A stretch of DNA of 64,000 nucleotides, from the NCBI GenBank assembly GCA_965200825.1, contig OZ241385.1, positions 496,001 to 560,000 on the forward strand. The letters are read 5' to 3'. Below, piece by piece: positions 54,269-62,250 of the stretch. How positions within the stretch are numbered: the first letter of the stretch is position 1; the number at the start of each line of letters is the position of its first letter. Source of the stretch: Bin80 sp026709335. GTDB lineage: Bacteria; Bacteroidota; Rhodothermia; Rhodothermales; Bin80. The notes below the pieces were generated by a model, which was not told the origin of the DNA, did not search any database, and was given only the letters and a program-made list of their open reading frames with translations. Made by a program: the position numbers and the translations under genes.

Positions 54269-54784
54269 GGCTTCTTTGCCTTCTACTGTGAGCAATTTAT
54301 CTCTAAGTTCAATCCCCAATACTTGCCGAACTTCAAATTCCGTTAAACCTTCTTCGTAAGCAATTTTTCGAGTTAAAATACGCTCTTCGTCTGAATAATT
54401 TTTGTGATTTTGAACGTACATAAAACTAAACTCTTGAATATCATAAGGTTGTTTACCCTTAACATTTTCTTTTACTCTTTCAGCATGTCTACCCGCCCAA
54501 GTAAGGGCATCTATTTTGGCTGATATTTTTTTTCCGAGATTGGTAAGACGAATAGGACTTTGCTTGTCTGCAACCTTTGTCGTCATTTGACTGGATATGT
54601 TGAAAATACTGTCTCTAATGTCTTTTATATCATTTTTTATCTCACTCATAAATTCTTTGAAATTGGTTCGATCTGTATCAACAGATCCTTTCCAGCCTCC
54701 AATTTTCAAGGTTGCTTTTACGATTACAATAATTAAAGTGACTGCCCCGAGTCCAATACCTATCCAACCTACAATATCATACAT
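54263..54784 (-). CDS. membrane-anchored coiled-coil protein, unknown function
   Basis: 173 aa from the ATG at 54784; the upstream ATG at 54880 adds unlikely sequence. One N-terminal membrane segment (MYDIVGWIGIGLGAVTLIIVIVK), a helical stretch (EFMSEIKNDIKDIRDSIFNI) and a soluble C-terminus with SPIRLTNLGKKIS, a pattern seen in hypothetical proteins of accessory regions. It is antisense to and interrupts the methyltransferase modules. Confidence 0.7.
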   Translation of the reverse strand: MYDIVGWIGIGLGAVTLIIVIVKATLKIGGWKGSVDTDRTNFKEFMSEIKNDIKDIRDSIFNISSQMTTKVADKQSPIRLTNLGKKISAKIDALTWAGRHAERVKENVKGKQPYDIQEFSFMYVQNHKNYSDEERILTRKIAYEEGLTEFEVRQVLGIELRDKLLTVEGKEAP

Positions 54785-54912
54785 AATACATAATTGTCTG
54801 TGTGAATAAATTCTAATAAAACTACAATAAAGTATAGAGTATACGCTTTTTAGATTTGAAAATGTTCCTTTTTGATGCAAAAACTCGGGAAAATTTGTAA
54901 CAATTTTGGTAT

Positions 54913-55245
54913 TTTTGGAGCGATGACTTCAAAGGCTATCAAGCACTCAAAAAAGCAGCTCATAAAACGGTGAAGCATTCCATCAAAGAATACGTGAATG
55001 GGGAAGCTCACATCAACGGTATGGAATCTTTCTGGGCATTGTTGAAGCGTGGTTACTATGGCACATATCACAGAGTGTCATCCAAGCATTTGCAGCGCTA
55101 TGTGAACGAGTTTGTAAGCCGGCATAATATCCGTGAATTGGATACAGTAGAACAGATGGCACATACCGCAAAAAGCTTGTACGGCAAAGAAATGACCTAC
55201 AAGTGGCTGACTCGGAAAACGAAATTAGACTCAACAGCGGTGTAA
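54913..55245 (+). pseudogene. C-terminal remnant of an IS1595-family (ISXO2-like) transposase
   Basis: About 110 codons: SDDFKGYQALKK, KEYVNGEAHINGMESFWALLKRGYYGTYH, LQRYVNEFVSRHN. These are the last part of an ISXO2-like DDE domain including the final catalytic Glu in NGMESFW. The N-terminal two thirds and both element ends are missing. The stop codon is 7 nt before methyltransferase copy D, so the methyltransferase now sits directly behind a transposase relic. Confidence 0.85.
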
Positions 55246-55252
55246 ATAACTG

Positions 55253-56222
55253 ATGAAGAAAAATGTAAACTTGCATGGTGCAAAGAGCGCCAAGAAGGAT
55301 GAGTTCTACACGCAGTTGAGAGACATAGAAAATGAGTTACGTCATTACAAAGATTACTTCAAGGATAAGGTAGTCTACTGTAATTGTGATGATCCACGAG
55401 TCAGCAATTTTTTTAAATTCTTTTCCAAACAGTTTGAGTTCTATGGACTGAAGAAATTGATTACAACCTGCTATCAAAATCAGCAACCAGATCTGTTTTC
55501 AAAGCATGATTCCGAGAAAGCAATCTATCTTGAGTATCATGGAGATCAAGATGGGAACTCTCGTCCAGATCCACATGAGATTGATGTGAAGCCTTTAGAA
55601 GGTGATGGCGACTTTCGTAGCGCCAAGTGTATTGAGTTGTTGAAAGAAGCAGATATCGTTGTGACCAATCCGCCATTTTCATTGTTTCGCGAATATGTTG
55701 CTCAACTGATGAGATGTAATAAAAAATTCTTGATTATTGGCCCATTAAATGCAATTACATATAAAGATATATTTCCCCTCATTCAAAGAAATCAGATTTG
55801 GCAGGGCATGAATTCCGTTAAAACATTTGAAGTTCCTCAGGATAATGGTAAATCTGAATTTGATGAAGATTCTGGTAAATGGATCCAAAAGATGGGAAAT
55901 GTAGGATGGTATACAAATCTTGAACACAAGAAACGTAATGAGGAGTTAATTCTTTACAGAAAATATTCTCCTGAGGAATACCCGCACTACGATAATTACG
56001 ATGCAATCGAAGTAAGTAAGACGAAGGATATTCCCAAAAATTGGGGGGGGGGGGGCAATGGGTGTTCCTATCAGTTTTTTGGACAAGTACAACCCGGAGC
56101 AGTTTGAGATACTGGGGATGGATAGACCCCTGATCAAAGATTTGACTGGAAAAGTAAGCCGTTTTTGGATCAATGGCAAGGAAATTTACGCTCGTATTGT
56201 CATCCGCAACCGCCAGATCTAG
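55253..56222 (+). pseudogene. EcoRI-family adenine-specific DNA methyltransferase, copy D, frame OFF at G13 (phase-variable)
   Basis: 284 aa are translated before the frame break. KKDEFYTQLRDIENEL, then the NPPF motif (VVTNPPFSLF). At a run of thirteen G (56043-56055) the frame shifts to a stop at 56107; the conserved tail MGVPISFLDKYNPEQFEILG ... ARIVIRNRQI continues in another frame to 56222. G12 or G15 would be ON. A 13-G run is a classic slipped-strand switch, so this is probably a phase-variable enzyme sampled OFF. When ON, its stop is 2 nt before the endonuclease ATG. Most of residues 30-150 and 205-255 is nearly identical to copy B; the parts between differ. Confidence 0.85.
56043..56055 (+). 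repeat. G13 homopolymer in methyltransferase copy D
   Basis: Thirteen consecutive G at the same codon position as the G7 of copy B. Reading frame to the conserved C-terminus requires a multiple of three. Confidence 0.85.
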
Positions 56223-56224
56223 AC

Positions 56225-57400
56225 ATGAAAATCCACGAGCACAAAATCACAATTCGGGACATCATTGACGGATATGATAATGATGAATCTGGACAGGTCA
56301 CTGGACTTGGAGGGATGCTGAACATCCGACCGCCCTACCAGAGAGAATATATCTATGATGGGAAAAAAGATTTTCAAGAAGCACTGATGCAGTCCATTTA
56401 CCATGACCGTCCTGTAAACTTGATTTACTTCGCGAAGGCCGAGAACAGTGAATATGACTACGAGTTATTGGATGGACAGCAGCGAATTATTACAATTTGC
56501 AAATTCATTGTTAACCGCGAGTTCTCTGTGTCTATTGGTGATGGCCAAACTCAATACTGGCATGGATTGGATAAGGAAGATCGTGAACGCATTTTAGATT
56601 ATCAACTCCATGTACATGTCTGTGAAGGGAATGCAAATGAATTAATGCGTTGGTTTCAAACCATCAATACAGGCGCAAAAGAATTGTCTAACCAAGAATT
56701 AAGAAATTCAATCTATAATGGCCCTTGGGTCACAGATGCAAAGCGTTATTTCACAAAGAAAGGTGGTCAAACAGTGATGTGCGGGAGATATATGAGTGGC
56801 AAACGGGAGCGTCAAGATCATCTTGAGCGTATCTTGATCTGGAGAACCGGCTCCAACCAGGACTCTACGATTCGTCAGTACATGGCAAAACACCGACACG
56901 AACGATCCGCGAAGCATTTATGGGATTACTTCAAAGGTATTTATGAATGGATTGAGGATACATTCAATGTATCTAAGAACGCTAAGAATTACCGGACCAA
57001 AATGAAATCTGTGGACTGGGGGAGCCTATACTGTGAGTTCAAGGATAAAGATTTTGATCCCATAGAAGTAGCAGAGAAAGTCACGAATCTATTCAAGTGT
57101 GATCCCAAAGAAGTTAACCAAGCGGGCATTTATCCGTTTGTGTTATCAGGTGATGAAAAGTATTTGAACCGTCGTGCATTTACGGCCGAGGAACGACAAT
57201 CTGCATATGACAGGCAAGAGGGTGTCTGTGCTATTACGAACAAAGAACTATCCATTGAAGAGATGGAAGCAGATCATATCAAGCCTTGGTCAGAGGGAGG
57301 AAAGACAGACGCTGATAATTGCCAAATGATCTGTAAGGCAGCTCACCATAAAAAGACGGCAGAACAAATTCGTTCTCTCTGGGCATCATCAAAGCGTTAA
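56225..57400 (+). CDS. DUF262-HNH endonuclease (GmrS-like N-domain fused to HNH)
   Basis: 391 aa from the ATG at 56225, preferred over 56165 because it follows the full-length methyltransferase stop by 2 nt and matches the truncated copy's start. The N-terminal DUF262/ParB-like domain has RPPYQREYIYDGKKDFQEALMQSI, YELLDGQQRI (the GxQR motif) and FQTINTGAKELSNQELRNSIY; DUF262 binds and hydrolyses nucleotides in GmrSD-type enzymes. The C-terminal HNH nuclease has CAITNKEL, EADHIKPWSEGGKTDADNCQMIC, AAHHKK. It is the probable restriction partner of the EcoRI-like methyltransferase. Whether it cuts unmodified or modified DNA cannot be told. Confidence 0.9.
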   Translation: MKIHEHKITIRDIIDGYDNDESGQVTGLGGMLNIRPPYQREYIYDGKKDFQEALMQSIYHDRPVNLIYFAKAENSEYDYELLDGQQRIITICKFIVNREFSVSIGDGQTQYWHGLDKEDRERILDYQLHVHVCEGNANELMRWFQTINTGAKELSNQELRNSIYNGPWVTDAKRYFTKKGGQTVMCGRYMSGKRERQDHLERILIWRTGSNQDSTIRQYMAKHRHERSAKHLWDYFKGIYEWIEDTFNVSKNAKNYRTKMKSVDWGSLYCEFKDKDFDPIEVAEKVTNLFKCDPKEVNQAGIYPFVLSGDEKYLNRRAFTAEERQSAYDRQEGVCAITNKELSIEEMEADHIKPWSEGGKTDADNCQMICKAAHHKKTAEQIRSLWASSKR

Positions 57401-57624
57401 CTCAACAAATACCATGAACTCAACCCTGCCGAAAAAGGAAGCCAGTAGGCCAGAGGACGGCCCCTAAAGGAACTGAAACCCTTGAATATTCCAGTGGAGC
57501 AGATTGCGAAAGCGATTCTAAGAGCTTCCGCCCGAAAGCCTGAACAAGTGAAAAAAATCAAGAAAACAGCTCTTTGGAGCAGTGTTAAAAAGCTGGCAAT
57601 CACGTATAGAATCCCTTTTATTTA
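57401..57624 (+). pseudogene. short decayed open frame before argH
   Basis: The frame ending at 57625 reads NPAEKGSQ, a TAG, then ARGRPLKELKPLNIPVEQ.. ..AKAILRASARKPEQVKK. The composition is protein-like and basic, resembling short conserved accessory proteins, but an internal stop and no good start suggest a relic. No function proposed. Confidence 0.35.
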
Positions 57625-59037
57625 ATGGGAACAGGATACAATAGACGTTCATCAACTCGCATGTGGGGTGGCCGATTTAGTGGAGATACGAATGACTTGG
57701 TTCAAGCCTTTGGCGCGTCTGTGGAGGTAGATAAACGGATGGCACTGGAGGATATAGAAGGATCAATTGCGCATGCATCCATGCTGAGAGCGCAAGGGAT
57801 TCTCACTGAACAGGAGTGTAGTACAATATGTGCGGGACTGGAGTCGATTCGTGAAGATATTCTTGCGGGTAAGTTTGTTTGGGATATTGCACTGGAAGAT
57901 GTTCACATGAACATTGAACACGAATTGACAAAACGAATTGGGTCAGTGGGTGGGAAGTTGCACACAGCACGCAGTCGTAATGACCAAGTTGCTACGGATC
58001 TACGCTTGTGGCTTCGCAGAACTGGTGAAGAGATTACTGGAGAATTCCATCAGTTTCGTTCGGTGCTCGTGGACATGGCAGAAAAACATTTGGGAGTGAT
58101 TATGCCAGGCTATACGCACCTTCAGGTTGCACAACCGGTTCTCTTCTCCCACCATATGATGGCCTATTATGCAATGTTCACCAGAGACTCAGAGCGCCTT
58201 TCGCAAGCTCTGGACCGGATGAACTATTCGCCTCTTGGCGCCGGAGCATTGGCAGGAACCGGATTTGAGATTGATCGTGCTGCAACAGCAAAGCAATTAA
58301 AATTTGAGGATGTGGCTTTGAATTCAATGGATGCAGTGAGTGACAGGGACTTTGTACTAGATTTTCTTTCATGCGCAAGCATTGTGATGGTCCATCTATC
58401 TCGGTTGAGCGAAGAGCTCATTCTATGGTCGAGTCAGGAATTTGGTTTTATTACATTACCGGACAGTCATACGACAGGAAGCAGCATCATGCCGCAGAAA
58501 AAAAATCCGGACATGTGTGAACTAATCCGGGGAAAAACAGGTCGGGTATGTGGTAGCCTCATGGCGTTGCTCATGACCATGAAAGGGTTGCCTTTGACGT
58601 ACAACAAGGATATGCAGGAGGACAAAGAAGGTGTGTTTGACGCGGCTGATACAATTCGGATGTCTCTCAGAATTTATTCTACGATGTTGGTCGATATACA
58701 ACTCCATCCAGAGCGCATGAGAAACGCCGCCGGCTCGGCGTACAGTAATGCCACAGATCTTGCAGATTACCTATCTCGCAAGGGAGTGCCATTCAGGGAA
58801 GCCCATGAAATTGTAGGACGCCTCGTTGCAATCTGTTTAGAAGAGGGTATTCCTCTGGAATCATTACCTCTTGAGAAAATGCAAGAGATAAGTCCCTTGG
58901 TTGGACCGGAAATTCGGGAGTGTTTGAGATTGGACAGGGTGGTGAATGCCCGATCAAGTCTAGGTGGAACAGCTACAACAGAGGTGGAACGCCAACTGAA
59001 GCTTGCTCGGTTGCAGCTCAGTCGTGAGACGGAGTAA
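57625..59037 (+). CDS. argH: argininosuccinate lyase
   Basis: 470 aa; the family usually starts at the MWGGRFSG met (57661), giving 458 aa, so the start is uncertain. It splits argininosuccinate into arginine and fumarate, the last step of arginine synthesis. Motifs: TARSRNDQVATDLRLW, GYTHLQVAQPV, and the fumarase-superfamily signature GSSIMPQKKNP with the catalytic Ser loop. Other arg genes are not in the window. Its end overlaps the convergent permease gene by 20 nt. Confidence 0.97.
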   Translation: MGTGYNRRSSTRMWGGRFSGDTNDLVQAFGASVEVDKRMALEDIEGSIAHASMLRAQGILTEQECSTICAGLESIREDILAGKFVWDIALEDVHMNIEHELTKRIGSVGGKLHTARSRNDQVATDLRLWLRRTGEEITGEFHQFRSVLVDMAEKHLGVIMPGYTHLQVAQPVLFSHHMMAYYAMFTRDSERLSQALDRMNYSPLGAGALAGTGFEIDRAATAKQLKFEDVALNSMDAVSDRDFVLDFLSCASIVMVHLSRLSEELILWSSQEFGFITLPDSHTTGSSIMPQKKNPDMCELIRGKTGRVCGSLMALLMTMKGLPLTYNKDMQEDKEGVFDAADTIRMSLRIYSTMLVDIQLHPERMRNAAGSAYSNATDLADYLSRKGVPFREAHEIVGRLVAICLEEGIPLESLPLEKMQEISPLVGPEIRECLRLDRVVNARSSLGGTATTEVERQLKLARLQLSRETE

Positions 59038-60133
59038 ACTCCTCTCGGGTACTCTTGTCGGAAGTACCATTCACGGATCCCATCAGGACTGCTATGGGTC
59101 GTAAGCTGTCGATATTCTCAAAGAAAATTTTGAGTGTGGCTGTAAGCGGGACGGCCAGAATCATGCCTGCAACTCCCCAAAGCCATCCCCAGAAAATGAG
59201 GGATACGATCACCAATAATGGACTAAGGTTCAGGCTGAATGCCATGAGTCTTGGATCAACAACATTACCCATAATCATCTGAATAAGCCACATGAGCAGA
59301 GCGGCGATAATGGGAATTGTCAGGGTGTCAAACTGAAGCAGTGCAAATCCGAATGGAAGGAGTACAGCAATGAACGAGCCAATATTCGGGATATAGTTCA
59401 GCAAAAATGCCAGAAACCCCCAGAAAACCGGGTAGTCAACCCTCAAAATCCAGAGGACAAAAAAGATTAACAGGCCTGTTCCGAGGCTGACCAACGTTTT
59501 TGCTACAAGATACTGGCGAACTTGCTGGCTGATGTTATCGGTGACAGAAGTAATTCTTGCAGCAATATTGTTCGGGTATGCACGTTGCACCTTGACGACC
59601 AATTCTCCACTTCCTGCCAAGATAAACAGCATGAATAAAAGGACCAGGAATGTGTTTCCAGCAAATGTAATGGCTTCCCCGATTACATTCTGAATGAAGG
59701 TGGGAACCATGGATGGATCAATCACTTGACTGAGGTCCAAAAGATCCTCTTCTAACCCGAGTACAGCAGCAGCACTTTGGATGAGTAGTTCAATATCTGT
59801 AATGATAGTTTGAATGCGGGGAAGGTAACGATCGATTGCAGTTGTAAGAGATTGTGCACTGGAATACACAATATACCCAATTATTGTAGCAGCTGCGGCC
59901 AGGACCACAATCACAACCACCAAGGAAACTGCCATAGGGATCCGGCGTGCTTTGAGGTAAAGCATGCCCGGTTGAAATATGAACGAAAGCAGGAGTGCAA
60001 TCGAAAAAGGAACCAGAACGGCTTTTAGCTCGAGTAGGGTAACTCCTACAAAGAATGCAGCAATTAATCCAAGGAATAAGGATGCTATCCCCTGGGGGCG
60101 GAAGTTTGATAACTCTATACCCGAACGGGCCAC
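59018..60133 (-). CDS. AI-2E family transporter (PerM/UPF0118)
   Basis: 371 aa, about eight membrane segments. N-terminal segments (about 15-90), a periplasmic/helical domain (90-165) and C-terminal segments ending with the family motif region NYIPNIGSFIAVLLPFGFAL and GNVVDPRLMAFSLNLSPLLVI. Family members export or import small solutes such as AI-2, or Na+/H+; the substrate here is unknown. Confidence 0.92.
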   Translation of the reverse strand: MARSGIELSNFRPQGIASLFLGLIAAFFVGVTLLELKAVLVPFSIALLLSFIFQPGMLYLKARRIPMAVSLVVVIVVLAAAATIIGYIVYSSAQSLTTAIDRYLPRIQTIITDIELLIQSAAAVLGLEEDLLDLSQVIDPSMVPTFIQNVIGEAITFAGNTFLVLLFMLFILAGSGELVVKVQRAYPNNIAARITSVTDNISQQVRQYLVAKTLVSLGTGLLIFFVLWILRVDYPVFWGFLAFLLNYIPNIGSFIAVLLPFGFALLQFDTLTIPIIAALLMWLIQMIMGNVVDPRLMAFSLNLSPLLVIVSLIFWGWLWGVAGMILAVPLTATLKIFFENIDSLRPIAVLMGSVNGTSDKSTREEFTPSHD

Positions 60134-60328
60134 TGAACCTCACCGTATGTGTTTTGAAAGAATTATCCTTGAATTCGCTTCCATATCCAGATCACCAATA
60201 ATGCACCAAGCACTGCCGCTAAAACTAAGGAGTCCAGAAAGACCCCAGCTAATTAATCCCATAACTATTCAAGCATGATCTCAAAATATTACGAGGGTTG
60301 AGGCCGATAGGGTTCAATATGCCAGTAA

Positions 60329-61240
60329 TTACCAATGGTAAAGAAGGCTGAGAATATGTCCTGGGCCATCAAATCCATCTTCAAAGGGAATATATGCATA
60401 ATCTGCGTCAATTCGGTCAAAGAATAGTCCGATCCCAAAAGTATAGGTTCGAAGTGCATCGTCGGAGATATAGCCGCCGCGCAGATCAACAAGGTCCATA
60501 ATCGTAACCGTGGCTCCTATATGTAATCGAGTCAGGTTCTCGTCGAACAGATGAGATGTTTCTATGCTGGCCATCAAATCAAGGAGTCGAGCTTCGTCAA
60601 ATATAGCGATGATCTGAAAGGGTGAAAACGCAATACCTCCTTGTACGAGGCGGGGTAACGGCGTCCGTTCTGTTTCCAAAATACCCATGCGGCCAAAATT
60701 TCGAAGAGCTGCTCCCAGGTTTAATCGTTTACCGAAAGCATTTGCCTGAAATCCAAAATCTACAGCGTACCCCGATGCATTTGTGTCAAAGATACGTTCG
60801 CGCAAATATTTGAGTGTCAGTCCAGTGCGAAGCCCCAGGAGTACTCGCGCATAACTCAATCCAGAGCTGATAAACTGAGCGCTGAAAATCCCGTCAGGTT
60901 CTCCCGGTTGAGTTCGGGCTTCCAGGTCCCCACTGTCTGTCGCAGTCAATGCAAATCCCCAAGTGCCTCCACGGCTGCCCGGAATCTGAGCGGCAATATC
61001 GTAGGCCCGGACATCACCAATCCAAATACGATGAGATCCGGCAATCGAATTCTTTCTTGTCGCAGCAAGGCCAGCCGGGTTCCAATAGGTTGCAAACGCA
61101 TTTTGAACGCTGGCGGTCTGCGCATCTCCCATCGAGGCTGCACGTGCATTGACTCCGATTCTTAGAAAACTCAGACCGGTGTCTTGCCCCATAGTGGATG
61201 GAGCGAAGAAGATCAATCCCAATAGTGTCAGTGCACGCAT
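60329..61240 (-). CDS. PorV/PorQ-like outer-membrane beta-barrel protein
   Basis: 303 aa with a signal peptide (MRALTLLGLIFFAPSTMGQ). The mature start (FLRIGVNARAASMGDAQTASVQNAFATYWNPAGLA) is the signature of the PorV/PorQ (FadL-superfamily-like) proteins. PorV shuttles cargo in type IX secretion; other members have unknown roles. Its ATG is 1 nt from the stop of the next gene upstream, which is a second member. Identity as true PorV is not shown. Confidence 0.82.
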   Translation of the reverse strand: MRALTLLGLIFFAPSTMGQDTGLSFLRIGVNARAASMGDAQTASVQNAFATYWNPAGLAATRKNSIAGSHRIWIGDVRAYDIAAQIPGSRGGTWGFALTATDSGDLEARTQPGEPDGIFSAQFISSGLSYARVLLGLRTGLTLKYLRERIFDTNASGYAVDFGFQANAFGKRLNLGAALRNFGRMGILETERTPLPRLVQGGIAFSPFQIIAIFDEARLLDLMASIETSHLFDENLTRLHIGATVTIMDLVDLRGGYISDDALRTYTFGIGLFFDRIDADYAYIPFEDGFDGPGHILSLLYHW

Positions 61241-61241
61241 G

Positions 61242-62249
61242 TTACAGGAAAAATCTCAGCGCAATCAGATGCAAGGTTCCCAGTGCATATGGTTCCAATA
61301 CAAATGTATATGCCAGTTGTGTACGCAGGAGCCCCAAGTTCTGCTCAATCATGAAGCCGGTACTGGGACGTGGACCTCCTCTTGAAAATTCTTCAATTCG
61401 TGCCATTCCGGCGCGAAGGGTCAGTGCAGGGACCAATGAAAATTCTGCCCCAAGTCTGAAGTGGCTCTTATGGAGGGTAAGCTCACGCGGTTCAAATACT
61501 TCTCTCGGTGTACTTCCCGAAAAAATTACGGTTGCTTCTCGTATGCTTTGCACAGAAAAACTGGATTCATATTCGCCAAGAAGTTGTAGCCTCCCATCCA
61601 GTAAGATCCAGGAAATTCCTGTGCGAAGACGCGTTGGAAACTCGTCGACAACTCCGCCTCCATCACCATCAAGTGCATCCCAGTCATATTTTGCCAATAG
61701 ATCATCCAGCACAAACCCTACATGCAATGATGGAAGAATATGGATCCCTATACCAAAGTCAAGCCCGAACGTCCTGGCAGTTGACAGATCAGCGTGCAGA
61801 TCATTTTGAAATAACTGTAATCCGATTCCAATAGAGGCCCTGTTTCCCATACGGACACCGAAGGCCGCAAAGAATGCATATTCATTCGTCGAAGCCATGT
61901 TGATGTGATAACCGCTCGAATTTCTTAGATCAATATTGCCGACTCCCGTATGTATGAGTCCGGCGGCAATGCCAGCCAAGGGTTTCAGCGGGGTGCTGAG
62001 CTCCAAAAATTGAAGCTGGCGGTCATGTGTCATGAGCGCTGCACTCAGGACAAGGCTTTGGCTCTCGATATACGGAGCAAGTGCAGGGTTGTAAAACGGA
62101 CTTGCCATTCCTGATGCATCCGCTGCAAGAGCATTCCCGACGGCAATGCCTCGGCTACCAAAACCCATGCGCACAATTTGTCCGGCAGTTTGGGCAGTAG
62201 CCATGTGGGGGGAAAGCCATAAAAGGCCCAAGAGAAAACAGAATCTCAT
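61242..62249 (-). CDS. second PorV/PorQ-like outer-membrane protein
   Basis: 335 aa, signal peptide (MRFCFLLGLLWLSPHMATAQ), then GQIVRMGFGSRGIAVGNALAADASGMASPFYNPAL, the same N-terminal plan as its neighbour. Repeating amphipathic beta strands fill the rest, and the last residue is hydrophobic after a Phe-rich stretch (LIALRFFL). It is 1 nt from both neighbours, so the three genes form one operon with the BNR-repeat protein. Confidence 0.8.
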   Translation of the reverse strand: MRFCFLLGLLWLSPHMATAQTAGQIVRMGFGSRGIAVGNALAADASGMASPFYNPALAPYIESQSLVLSAALMTHDRQLQFLELSTPLKPLAGIAAGLIHTGVGNIDLRNSSGYHINMASTNEYAFFAAFGVRMGNRASIGIGLQLFQNDLHADLSTARTFGLDFGIGIHILPSLHVGFVLDDLLAKYDWDALDGDGGGVVDEFPTRLRTGISWILLDGRLQLLGEYESSFSVQSIREATVIFSGSTPREVFEPRELTLHKSHFRLGAEFSLVPALTLRAGMARIEEFSRGGPRPSTGFMIEQNLGLLRTQLAYTFVLEPYALGTLHLIALRFFL

Positions 62250-62250
62250 C

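Noticed and set aside
60160..60260. Possible small membrane peptide (LVLAAVLGALLVIWIWKRIQG) on the minus strand
   Set aside because: The frame looks like a single membrane helix but has no usable start codon upstream.
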